Positions 15,363-21,949 of a stretch of 25,353 nt of DNA are shown here, piece after piece. The stretch spans positions 1 through 25,353 of the forward strand of contig DATBDZ010000145.1 in the NCBI GenBank assembly GCA_036276235.1. The letters are read 5' to 3'. The DNA comes from JANWHF01 sp036276235. Its GTDB lineage: Bacteria; Planctomycetota; Phycisphaerae; Tepidisphaerales; Tepidisphaeraceae. Each line of letters begins with the position of its first letter. Positions within the stretch are counted from its first letter, which is position 1. Below the pieces are notes generated by a model. It worked only from the letters and a program-made list of their open reading frames with translations. It did no database searches and was not told the origin of the DNA. Made by a program: the position numbers and the translations under genes.

Positions 15363-16361
15363 ATGACTGTGGCTTCTCCCATCCTCGCCCCCCACGCTGT
15401 CGCGGCTGCTCCGGCCCCTGACACGCTCGCGCGGCGGCTGCGCGCCAGCGGCAGGATCGTTGTTGGCGGGGGGGTATTGCTGATCATGCTCATCGCCTGT
15501 CTGGCGACGTTGCCGTTTACGCTCGATCGCTCCGGCACGGGAGCGTTGAAGGGCGCGCTCTACTTCGATCGGCAGACTCCCGCGCTGCAGCGGCGCGTGC
15601 CGGCATTTCGCGTGAATGGGCAAGTCACTCCCGCGCTTTGGTTTGGCGCTGATACGCTTGGCCGCAGTTTGCTGGGCCGATCGCTTTTGGGCGGGAGCAT
15701 CAGCCTGCTGATCGGCTTTGCGGCGGCGGCGATCTCGGTTTTCCTGGGCGTCAGCGTCGGATTGGTCGCCGGCTATCGTGGCGGCTGGCTTGATTCGTTG
15801 CTGATGCGCAGCGTCGATATTCTTTATGGGCTGCCTTACATCCTGCTGGTGGTTCTTTTCAAGATGGCGCTGGAGCCGATGTTTGGCCGCGCTGGATTGA
15901 GCCCGCCGGTCGCGAACCTCGTCGTTCTGTTTCTCGCGATTGGATTGGTCAGTTGGCTGACGATGGCGCGGGTCATTCGCGGGCAGGTTTTGAGCCTCCG
16001 CGCGCAGCCTTTCGTCGAAGCCTGCAAGGCGGCGGGTTTGGGCGAATGGCGGATCTTCACCCGCCATCTGCTGCCCAACCTCATCGGCCCGATTACAGTC
16101 TATGCGACGCTGATCATTCCGATCGCGATCCTCGAAGAATCTTTCCTGAGCTTTCTGGGGATCGGTATCCAGCCGCCGATGCCGACGTGGGGATCGCTCG
16201 CCAGCGACGGGCTGATTCCGGCGCTCAATCGCATCCACCAATATCCGCACATGCTGATCGTGCCGTGCGCGCTATTGAGCGTCACGCTGCTGAGCCTTAA
16301 CTTCATGGGCGACGGCCTGCGCGATGTCTTCGACCCCAAGCGCGAGGCGGCGAAGGTTTAA
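15363..16361 (+). CDS. oppC: OppC/DppC-type ABC transporter permease
   Basis: This 332-residue inner-membrane permease pairs with the OppB-type protein. An N-terminal helix (about 33-52) is followed by a roughly 55-residue periplasmic stretch, then LWFGADTLGRSLLGRSLLGG, the family signature before the transport domain. The EAA loop is VEACKAAGLGEWRIFTRHLLPN, and the end LNFMGDGLRDVFDPK is characteristic of OppC. ATG 15363 is chosen because the family N-terminus fits there. The longer frame from GTG 15261 merely translates the inverted repeat. No oppD or oppF ATPase gene follows; the next gene is an unrelated reductase, so ATPases must be encoded elsewhere. Confidence 0.94.
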   Translation: MTVASPILAPHAVAAAPAPDTLARRLRASGRIVVGGGVLLIMLIACLATLPFTLDRSGTGALKGALYFDRQTPALQRRVPAFRVNGQVTPALWFGADTLGRSLLGRSLLGGSISLLIGFAAAAISVFLGVSVGLVAGYRGGWLDSLLMRSVDILYGLPYILLVVLFKMALEPMFGRAGLSPPVANLVVLFLAIGLVSWLTMARVIRGQVLSLRAQPFVEACKAAGLGEWRIFTRHLLPNLIGPITVYATLIIPIAILEESFLSFLGIGIQPPMPTWGSLASDGLIPALNRIHQYPHMLIVPCALLSVTLLSLNFMGDGLRDVFDPKREAAKV

Positions 16362-16395
16362 TTAATTCCGATCGGTGATATCCTTTTCATCAGGC

Positions 16396-16959
16396 ATGGA
16401 TCATCAATCGATTCTGATCATCAGTGGGACTAATCGCCCCGGCTCCAATACCCTCAAGATCGCCAAAATCGTAGAGCGGCACTACCGCGAAGCCGCCGTG
16501 CCCGCGGAGCTTTACGATCTGGAAAATCTCCCACGCGATCTGTTCCTGCCCGCAGCTTACAGCCAAAAGCCCCCGGAGTTTGTTGCGATTCAGCAGAAGG
16601 TGCTCGCCTCGGCGGGAATGCACATCATCCTCCCCGAGTACAACGGCTCCTACCCCGGCGTGCTCAAATACTTCATCGACATGCTCAAATTCCCGGAGAG
16701 CTTCGACCGCAAGCCGGCGGCATTCGTCGGCGTCGCCAACGGCCAGTGGGGCGCCCTGCGAGCGGTCGAGCAGATGCAGATGGTGTTCGGCTATCGCCAC
16801 GCCCACGTCTATCCGGAGCGCGTCTTCGTATCAGATGTAGCGCGCAAGTTGGACGCGGCAGGAAATCTCACCGACGTGGCAATGAACGATCGCCTCGCGA
16901 AACAAGTTCGCGGATTTGCGATTTATGCTGGATTGTTTGTCAGGAAGCCAGGCGGATGA
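16396..16959 (+). CDS. NADPH-dependent FMN reductase family protein
   Basis: This 187-residue flavodoxin-fold oxidoreductase (PF03358) would use NAD(P)H to reduce FMN, quinones, azo compounds or metals in the cytoplasm. The phosphate-binding loop is GTNRPGSNT near residues 10-18, and the second FMN-contact loop is PEYNGSYPGVLKYFID near 78-93, both in classic positions. GVANGQWGALRAVEQMQ at about 110-126 is the third conserved region. ATG 16396 is preferred to an in-frame GTG at 16375 because the first beta strand starts right after it. It is 34 bases past oppC and might be read from the same transcript. The physiological substrate is unknown. Confidence 0.92.
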   Translation: MDHQSILIISGTNRPGSNTLKIAKIVERHYREAAVPAELYDLENLPRDLFLPAAYSQKPPEFVAIQQKVLASAGMHIILPEYNGSYPGVLKYFIDMLKFPESFDRKPAAFVGVANGQWGALRAVEQMQMVFGYRHAHVYPERVFVSDVARKLDAAGNLTDVAMNDRLAKQVRGFAIYAGLFVRKPGG

Positions 16960-16966
16960 AATGGAT

Positions 16967-17035
16967 CGGCGGGATAAATCCCGCCCTGCACTCACTACAC
17001 GCGCGGGACAAAGTAGGGCGGGATTTATCCCGCCG
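16967..17035. repeat. Inverted repeat of the GTAGGG family between convergent genes
   Basis: The 21-bp arms (16967-16987 and 17015-17035) are perfect complements with a 27-base loop. Each arm is itself a hairpin (GGCGGGAT with ATCCCGCC). It fills the gap between the FMN reductase stop and the stop of the convergent membrane-protein gene, where a two-way terminator would be expected. Confidence 0.85.
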
Positions 17036-17041
17036 CTCTGC

Positions 17042-17404
17042 TCAATGCGCCATCGCCACCATGACGTCGGCGGTGTAGCTGTTCCAGCGGAAGGTGAGCA
17101 TCACGTAAACCAGCGCGAGCATCCAAAGCGCCGCCTCGGCGCGAAGATATCGCCGCAGGCGCCAGAAGATTCCGACGCCTAGTCCCGTCAGCGCCAGCTT
17201 CATCACTACAAGGCCGAAAATTCCATGGCCGAGAATACCTCGCGCCAGTGGATTCACTTCAATGAAATCCATCGGCGTCACGACGTGCGCCCAAACCGTA
17301 AACACCAGGTCAGCCAGGCTGAGAATGCAAACGACAATCAGAAGCTCGGCGACCCGTCTTGCACGGCTGTCATCGATCAGCGGAATGGCCAGCGCAGTTC
17401 TCAT
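17042..17404 (-). CDS. Small membrane protein resembling DUF5658
   Basis: This 120-residue protein has three predicted membrane helices: about 18-38 (VAELLIVVCILSLADLVFTV), 55-78 and 88-105. The pattern LSLADLVFTVW, then E.NPLA.GIL, then a helix and a basic W.LRRYLRAE loop is that of the DUF5658 family, whose role is unknown. I assign it on pattern alone. The ribosome-binding site AGGGATGAG lies just upstream of ATG and fixes the start. It lies 160 bases downstream of another minus-strand gene (17565-18077), and the two may be cotranscribed. It is convergent with the reductase gene. Confidence 0.75.
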   Translation of the reverse strand: MRTALAIPLIDDSRARRVAELLIVVCILSLADLVFTVWAHVVTPMDFIEVNPLARGILGHGIFGLVVMKLALTGLGVGIFWRLRRYLRAEAALWMLALVYVMLTFRWNSYTADVMVAMAH

Positions 17405-17454
17405 AATCTCATCCCTGAAATGATCGGCATCTCACGCAACCCGGTTTAGTTCCC

Positions 17455-17486
17455 CCAGGCCAGCTTTAAGAAATGCTGCTGGCCCG
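17455..17486 (-). other. Hairpin upstream of the DUF5658-like gene
   Basis: GGCCAGC and GCTGGCC pair around a 13-base loop, roughly 50-80 bases before the gene start on the minus strand. It may end transcription of the upstream minus-strand gene or lie in the leader. There is no strong T-run. Confidence 0.3.
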
Positions 17487-17564
17487 GTCACTCAACCCGT
17501 AAGGCAAAAGCAGTGCCGCGACTGAAAGATGATAGGGAGGTCAATGGAGCCGGACGAGTCCAGG

Positions 17565-18077
17565 TCAGAGGCTTGCGGCCGGTTCGCGGAGTGCCAGGAT
17601 CAGCTCAATCTCGCCCCTTGGCCGACCGAGTTTGGCGGCTATATCCCCGGATGTATGTCCTTGATCGGACAGCACATACACTTCGACATGGCGCGGGTCG
17701 ATCGGCGGGGCGGCGGGCACTTCCGCGTGCCGCGCGGAAGGCGGAACTTCGTTGGCATTGTTAAGGCAGGAAACCGACAATCGGGCCGCCCGCTCGTCTG
17801 CCTGTTTGATGAGCAGATCAAGCTTGGCCGCCCGGGTATCAAGCTGGGCCGTGATTTGCCGAGCCATCTCCGACAATTCGACCAGCAGGGCGTTCATGTC
17901 GCGTTCCAGCGCCCGCTGGGCCGCCAGTGACGGCTGCGGGCTGGGCCGCGCCAGCGGATCCTTCTTGCGGCGAAGCGGGCGCAACACGACATAAACCAGC
18001 GTGAGAACGGAGGCGACAATCACCAGCCACCGCGTCGTCGGATCAAGATTTTGCAATTGAAGCAGCATGCCATCCAT
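17565..18077 (-). CDS. Membrane-anchored coiled-coil protein with a DUF6115-like C-terminus
   Basis: This 170-residue protein has one N-terminal membrane helix (about 15-35, RWLVIVASVLTLVYVVLRPL), then a basic stop-transfer stretch (RRKKDPLARP). A long predicted coiled coil spans about 48-100 (ALERDMNALLVELSEMARQI and the following heptads). The C-terminal motif VEVYVLSDQGHTSGDIAAKLGRPRGEIELILAL looks like a short helix-turn-helix-like segment, similar to what is annotated as DUF6115; I have only the pattern. ATG 18077 is chosen because the hydrophobic anchor follows soon after it. An upstream extension to 18311 would translate the repeats at 18174-18228. The function is unknown. Confidence 0.75.
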   Translation of the reverse strand: MDGMLLQLQNLDPTTRWLVIVASVLTLVYVVLRPLRRKKDPLARPSPQPSLAAQRALERDMNALLVELSEMARQITAQLDTRAAKLDLLIKQADERAARLSVSCLNNANEVPPSARHAEVPAAPPIDPRHVEVYVLSDQGHTSGDIAAKLGRPRGEIELILALREPAASL

Positions 18078-18173
18078 AGCCGCCGGTATTCGCCGGTCCC
18101 CGGCGATCGTCGCGCGATTCCCGCGCGGCGCGGCAAGTTGAAAGCGTATCCTGCCGTACGCCTTCCCTTGTTT

Positions 18174-18228
18174 CAAGCCCGCGCCACCCGATTTTGCAGT
18201 AGCGCTTAGCTCGGGTGGCATGGGCTTG
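18174..18228. repeat. Inverted repeat with 18-bp arms
   Basis: The left arm (18174-18191) and right arm (18211-18228) are complementary at 16 of 18 positions, with a 19-base loop. The right arm overlaps a second hairpin, GGCATG (18217-18222) with CATGCC (18235-18240), so two folds compete. Confidence 0.65.
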
Positions 18229-18313
18229 CGATAGCATGCCCGTGGCGTTGGTAGGCAACCGCTTACTTTTTCAGAGCAGGTACTCGCAAGTTCTGGCCAG
18301 CTCGCGCGCATCG

Positions 18314-18343
18314 GCCAGATGCTTCGGAGTACCTCAGCATGAC
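18314..18343. repeat. Solo arm of the dispersed repeat seen at 7669-7744
   Basis: All 30 bases are identical to the right arm at 7715-7744. Similarity continues for about ten bases to the left into the loop of that element, but the opposite arm is absent here. It is a partial or decayed copy. Confidence 0.85.
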
Positions 18344-18467
18344 GGCGCTCGAGATTTGTGGTTTGTGCCTAACGAGTGAGCCCGCGGGGCCTTCCGTTAG
18401 CGTCGCGCGAACATCGAATTAGCAACGGATTTGTTCTGACATCGATAGCCGACCGGCGCTGTACAGG

Positions 18468-18473
18468 TATAAT
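18468..18473 (+). promoter_or_regulatory. Possible -10 box of the sthA promoter
   Basis: A perfect TATAAT lies 38 bases before the sthA start codon. No good -35 box is visible at normal distance; the nearest, CTGACA (18436-18441), is 26 bases away, which is too far. Confidence 0.4.
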
Positions 18474-18511
18474 GCCGCGACCGGGAACCGCTCGCCGCTA
18501 AGGGCTTTGGC

Positions 18512-20008
18512 ATGAATTCAACAACATACGATTACGACCTGGTCTGCGTTGGCAGCGGGCCGGCGGGTCAGCGCGCGGCAATTCAGGCCAGCAAGCTCGG
18601 AAAGCGCGTCGCCGTCATCGAAAAGCAGCGCGTGATCGGCGGCGTCTGTATTGAGACGGGCACAATCCCGTCCAAGACTTTTCGCGAAGCAGTTCGCCGC
18701 TACTACTCAAGGCCGGGACTGGAAGCTTCCGACCAATATCGCGTGCGCTCGCGGCCGACGATGGAGCGGTTGCTCGGGCATGTCGGCCGCGTCATCGAGC
18801 GCGAGATTCAGATCGTGCAGGATGCGCTCTCGCGGAACGATGTGACGGTGGTTTATGGCCGTGCGTCGTTCATCGATTCGCACACGCTGCATGTCGAATC
18901 GATCGAAGGGGGCCGCAAGGTGACGGCGGCAAATGTGCTGATCTCCGTCGGTACGCGCCCCAGCGATCCGCCGGGCGTTGCCCCCGATGGGCAGACCGTT
19001 ATCTCCTCCGACGCCTTGCTCGATCTCCGCAAGCTTCCGCAAACGCTGGCGGTCGTTGGCGCGGGCGTGATCGGCATCGAATACGCGTCGATGTTTGCGG
19101 CGCTAGGCGTGCAGGTGACGGTGATCGACGCCCGTCCGCGGCCGCTGGAATTCCTTGATGCCGAGATCATCGACGAATTAATACACCAGATGCGCAAGAG
19201 CGATGTCACCTTCCGTTGCGGCGAAGCCGTCGAGCGCATCGACGTGGCTGAATCGCCGCAACGCAAGGGATTGATATTGCTGGAATCCGGCAAGCACATT
19301 GCCGCCGATGTGATTCTCTTTGCCGCCGGCCGGGTTGGCGCAACCGACGCGCTCAATCTCGGCGCTGTCGGCATCACGCCCGACTCGCGCGGCCGCCTCA
19401 AAGTCGATGGCCAATATCGCACCAATGTTCCACACATCTTCGCCGCCGGCGATGTGATCGGGTTCCCGGCGCTGGCGGCAACTTCCAGCGAGCAGGGACG
19501 GCTCTCCGCCTGCCATATGTTCGGCGTCGATGCCGTGCCGATGGGGAATCATTTCCCAGTTGGAATCTATGCAATCCCTGAAGTCTCGATGGTCGGCGCG
19601 ACCGAGCAGGAGTTGACCAAGCAAAAAATCCCCTACGAGACCGGCGTCGCGCGCTACAAGGAGATTTCGCGAGGGTCGATTGTCGGCGACGAATCCGGCA
19701 TGTTCAAAATGATCTTCCACCGTGACGACCGCCGGCTGCTCGGCTGCCATTGCATCGGCTCGGGCGCCACAGAGCTGATTCACGTCGGCCAGGCGGTGCT
19801 CGGTTTGGGCGGCGGCCTCGATTACTTCCTCAACACCGTCTTCAACTATCCAACGCTTGCGGAGTGCTACAAGGTGGCCGCTTACAACGCCGCCAACAAA
19901 CTGGCCTTGATCCAGAGCCTGATGAACGGTGCCAAGAATGCCGACAAAAAGCCGCCAGCAAATATCGCGGCTTCGGTTCCGCCCGTCGGTATAGCGGCAC
20001 CGACGTAA
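18512..20008 (+). CDS. sthA: Soluble pyridine nucleotide transhydrogenase (Si-specific NAD(P)+ transhydrogenase)
   Basis: This 498-residue cytoplasmic flavoprotein moves hydride between NADPH and NAD+. It belongs to the lipoamide dehydrogenase/glutathione reductase family: FAD loop GSGPAG (14-19), GGVCIETGTIPSKT (44-56), NAD(P) loop GAGVIGIEYASMFAALG near 184-200, and FAD-contact FAAGDVIGFPALA near 309-321. The redox disulfide is absent: Cys46 is present but the second cysteine position is Thr51, the hallmark separating SthA from lipoamide dehydrogenases. The C-terminal dimer interface (GATELIHVGQ and NTVFNYPTLAECYKVAA) is intact. The last 25 residues are a Pro/Ala/Lys tail. ATG 18512 follows AAGGGC. 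It stands alone, so expression likely depends on its own promoter. Confidence 0.94.
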   Translation: MNSTTYDYDLVCVGSGPAGQRAAIQASKLGKRVAVIEKQRVIGGVCIETGTIPSKTFREAVRRYYSRPGLEASDQYRVRSRPTMERLLGHVGRVIEREIQIVQDALSRNDVTVVYGRASFIDSHTLHVESIEGGRKVTAANVLISVGTRPSDPPGVAPDGQTVISSDALLDLRKLPQTLAVVGAGVIGIEYASMFAALGVQVTVIDARPRPLEFLDAEIIDELIHQMRKSDVTFRCGEAVERIDVAESPQRKGLILLESGKHIAADVILFAAGRVGATDALNLGAVGITPDSRGRLKVDGQYRTNVPHIFAAGDVIGFPALAATSSEQGRLSACHMFGVDAVPMGNHFPVGIYAIPEVSMVGATEQELTKQKIPYETGVARYKEISRGSIVGDESGMFKMIFHRDDRRLLGCHCIGSGATELIHVGQAVLGLGGGLDYFLNTVFNYPTLAECYKVAAYNAANKLALIQSLMNGAKNADKKPPANIAASVPPVGIAAPT

Positions 20009-20421
20009 ACTACCGGACGATTCCCAATCTTCTGGAGCCTGCCGAAACAAGCCCTTCCCTTGTCGCGATATTGCTTTTTTAATCTGCAGCCCGGGGCGAA
20101 CCGCCATTTTCTTCGGCCATATGGAATAGATCGATGGAATTCATCGACTATGCAGGCGTAGTATGTCGCGCGGGGAAATAATCGATCCGCCGTTACGTTT
20201 GAATGAGTGAGGCCAATGATCGAAGAAATATTTTCGCGAAGCGCGGCGGATGTTCGGACGTTGGCGCAACTAGAAAATTAAGGGACCTACCACCTGAAAC
20301 TCCTGAAAGCCACGAGGCAACCGAAGCAGGAGAATCAGGTTCGACATCCCGGTGTTTGGTTTGCCGGAAACAATCCATTGGCTCGCTGCCAACAGAACTG
20401 ATCGTCTTGAAAGGACGCGTT
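20009..20421. other. 413-bp leader region with several predicted RNA stems, no gene before 20422
   Basis: An open frame begins at 20203, but its first 73 codons show no protein-like pattern and the real start is ATG 20422. The region holds a short T-run at about 20084-20090 (possible end of sthA), a hairpin TCGATG/CATCGA (20131-20147), an 8-bp stem ATCCGCCG (20185-20192) with CGGCGGAT (20244-20251) enclosing a smaller hairpin (20221-20236), the long stem at 20292-20340, and TGTTT/AAACA (20353-20372). Confidence 0.6.
20292..20340 (+). ncRNA. Candidate structured leader RNA (cis-regulatory hairpin)
   Basis: ACCTGA (20292-20297) pairs with TCAGGT (20335-20340), and CTCCTG (20300-20305) pairs with CAGGAG (20327-20332). 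They are separated by a symmetrical AA/AA internal loop. The head contains GCC-ACGA-GGC (20309-20318) and an unpaired AACCGAAG. Outside, GGGA (20282-20285) can close with TCCC (20347-20350). The stem ends 81 bases before the ATG of the membrane-peptide gene. I could not match it to a named riboswitch class. The call rests on pairing only. Confidence 0.45.
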
Positions 20422-20577
20422 ATGCACTTGCTTGCTTATCTCGATCTCGGTACCGGAAGCTTTCTCCTGCAGGTCGCTGCCGGCGGAATGTTCGCGGGCC
20501 TGATGTTCGTCAAGCGATTCATCGGAACCGCCAAAGGATTCGTCAGCTCAAAGGCACGCGCCAATGACGTCGCCTGA
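20422..20577 (+). CDS. 51-residue membrane peptide of the YLDPGTGS type
   Basis: The peptide begins MHLLAYLDLGTGSFLLQVAA and has one hydrophobic segment (about 11-31) ending in the basic VKRFIGTAKGF. Small proteins with a YLDPGTGS-like start occur, to my knowledge, in many bacteria next to envelope or polysaccharide genes; here Pro is replaced by Leu. The ribosome-binding site AAAGGA lies about six bases upstream of ATG, which strongly supports this start over upstream codons in the same frame. Its last 14 bases overlap the methyltransferase gene, so the two are coupled. The role is unknown; an assembly or anchoring partner for the neighbouring enzymes is an inference. Confidence 0.8.
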   Translation: MHLLAYLDLGTGSFLLQVAAGGMFAGLMFVKRFIGTAKGFVSSKARANDVA

Positions 20578-21949
20578 TCGGGTTGGAGCGTCGTATCGGG
20601 ATCCGAGCGGGTTTGTATTTCGACGCGACGGACAACTGCTCCGTCAGATCAATCAGAGCTATCAAGGCGATTACGAGAAGCTCATCGGCTCCGGGCTTTG
20701 CCGCAAGGCGATTGATTCGGGGCTATTGATTCCGCACGAGGAAATCGATCTCCCCTTTGCTGAACCACGAAGCGGCTGGAAGGTCATCCGACCCCGGCCG
20801 CTTCAATTCATTTCATACCCCTACGAATGGTGCTTCAGCCAGTTGAAGGACGCGTCGCTCACAACGCTGGCGATCCAGAAACAGGCGATGGAGCACGGCA
20901 TGTCCCTCAAGGACGCCAGCGCTTTCAACATCCAGTTCGACGCCGGCAAACCTGTTCTGATCGACACGCTCTCCTTTGAGAAATACGAAGAGGGTCAGCC
21001 GTGGGTGGCCTATCGGCAGATGTGCCAGCACTTTTTGGCGCCGCTCGCCTTGATGGCGCTGCGCGACGTGCGGCTCAATCAACTCCTGCAGACCAATCTC
21101 GACGGCATTCCTCTGGACCTCGCTTCATCGCTGCTTCCCTTTTCGTCGCGTTTGCGATTTTCGCTTTTGATCCATTTGCATCTGCACGCCAAAATGCAGA
21201 GCAAGCATGCCTCGCGCGTGGAGAAGCCGCCAACGTCGCGCCGGGTCGGGAAGAACCAACTCCTGGGAATCATCTACAGCCTCGAGAGCGCGATTCGCAA
21301 GCTCAACTGGCGGCCGGCTGGAACGGAATGGTCGGATTATTACACCGACACCAATTACTCAGACTCGGCGATGGCGCAAAAGCGCAAGCTCGTCGCGGAG
21401 TTTATCGATGCGGTCGCGCCTTCATCAGTCTGGGATTTCGGCGCCAACACCGGAGAGTTCAGCCGCCTGGCCAGCGACAAGGGGATCGACACGGTTGCCT
21501 TCGATATCGACCCGGCCGCGGTCGAGAAAAATTACCTGCAAACGCGCCATCGCGGCGAAAAACATCTGTTGCCACTGCGGCTTGATCTAACCAACCCCAG
21601 CCCGTCGGTCGGCTGGGACTTGCGCGAGCGCATGAGCTTAGCCGAGCGCGGCCCGGTCGATCTGGCGATGGCGTTGGCATTGATTCATCATCTGGCGATT
21701 TCGATGAACGTGCCGCTCGGCCATATCGCGCGCTTCTTCCACCGGATGGCAAAGCATCTGATCATCGAATTTGTGCCAAAGACGGATTCGCAAGTCAGTC
21801 GGCTTCTGGTTGTGCGGAAGGACATTTTCGGGGATTATTCGCAGGAGTCGTTCGAAGCGGACTTTAGCCAGTACTTTACGATTCAGCGGCGCGAGGCACT
21901 TGGCGACAGCCAGCGCGTGCTGTATCTAATGAGCCGGCGAAACGAATAA
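20564..21949 (+). CDS. Class I SAM-dependent methyltransferase with a long N-terminal domain
   Basis: This 461-residue protein has an N-terminal region (about 1-230) beginning YRDPSGFVFRRDGQLLRQIN and containing IRPRPLQFISYPYEW and LIDTLSFEKYEEGQPW. I associate this pattern with methyltransferases loosely related to nodulation protein NoeA. The catalytic Rossmann domain covers about 265-460, with motif I VWDFGANTGEFSRLA near 287-301 and the acidic end of strand 2 at AFDIDP near 313. The usual post-motif region is ALALIHHLAIS. AAAGGC upstream supports ATG 20564. It overlaps the membrane-peptide gene by 14 bases and the next gene by one base. The acceptor is unknown; a surface glycan or lipid-linked sugar is plausible from the neighbours. 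Confidence 0.85.
   Translation: MTSPDRVGASYRDPSGFVFRRDGQLLRQINQSYQGDYEKLIGSGLCRKAIDSGLLIPHEEIDLPFAEPRSGWKVIRPRPLQFISYPYEWCFSQLKDASLTTLAIQKQAMEHGMSLKDASAFNIQFDAGKPVLIDTLSFEKYEEGQPWVAYRQMCQHFLAPLALMALRDVRLNQLLQTNLDGIPLDLASSLLPFSSRLRFSLLIHLHLHAKMQSKHASRVEKPPTSRRVGKNQLLGIIYSLESAIRKLNWRPAGTEWSDYYTDTNYSDSAMAQKRKLVAEFIDAVAPSSVWDFGANTGEFSRLASDKGIDTVAFDIDPAAVEKNYLQTRHRGEKHLLPLRLDLTNPSPSVGWDLRERMSLAERGPVDLAMALALIHHLAISMNVPLGHIARFFHRMAKHLIIEFVPKTDSQVSRLLVVRKDIFGDYSQESFEADFSQYFTIQRREALGDSQRVLYLMSRRNE

Larger units (their letters stand above)
18078..18511. other. Repeat-rich 434-bp intergenic region between divergent genes
   Basis: No credible gene is present. It contains a near-perfect inverted repeat (18174-18228), a single arm of the 7669-7744 repeat (18314-18343), a CTAACG/CGTTAG hairpin with an inner GCCC/GGGC stem (18369-18400), and a TATAAT box before sthA. 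At least three different repeat types are packed in about 230 bp. Confidence 0.7.

Noticed and set aside
15174..16250. 358-codon minus-strand frame opposite the OppC-type permease gene
   Set aside because: It is a shadow of a strongly conserved permease. The translation is a low-complexity Arg/Gln/Asp mixture.
20300..20340. Resemblance of the leader to glycine or c-di-GMP riboswitch fragments (CCGAAG, AAAGCCACG)
   Set aside because: Only short shared words are present. The conserved cores and stem order of those classes are missing.
20335..20352. GGTTCGACATCCC resembling a tRNA or tmRNA T-loop
   Set aside because: The flanking bases do not form the required 5-bp T-stem, and no acceptor, D or anticodon arms surround it.
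20203..20421. N-terminal extension of the small membrane peptide from an upstream ATG
   Set aside because: The extra 73 residues look random, cover the structured leader, and a good ribosome-binding site lies directly before ATG 20422.
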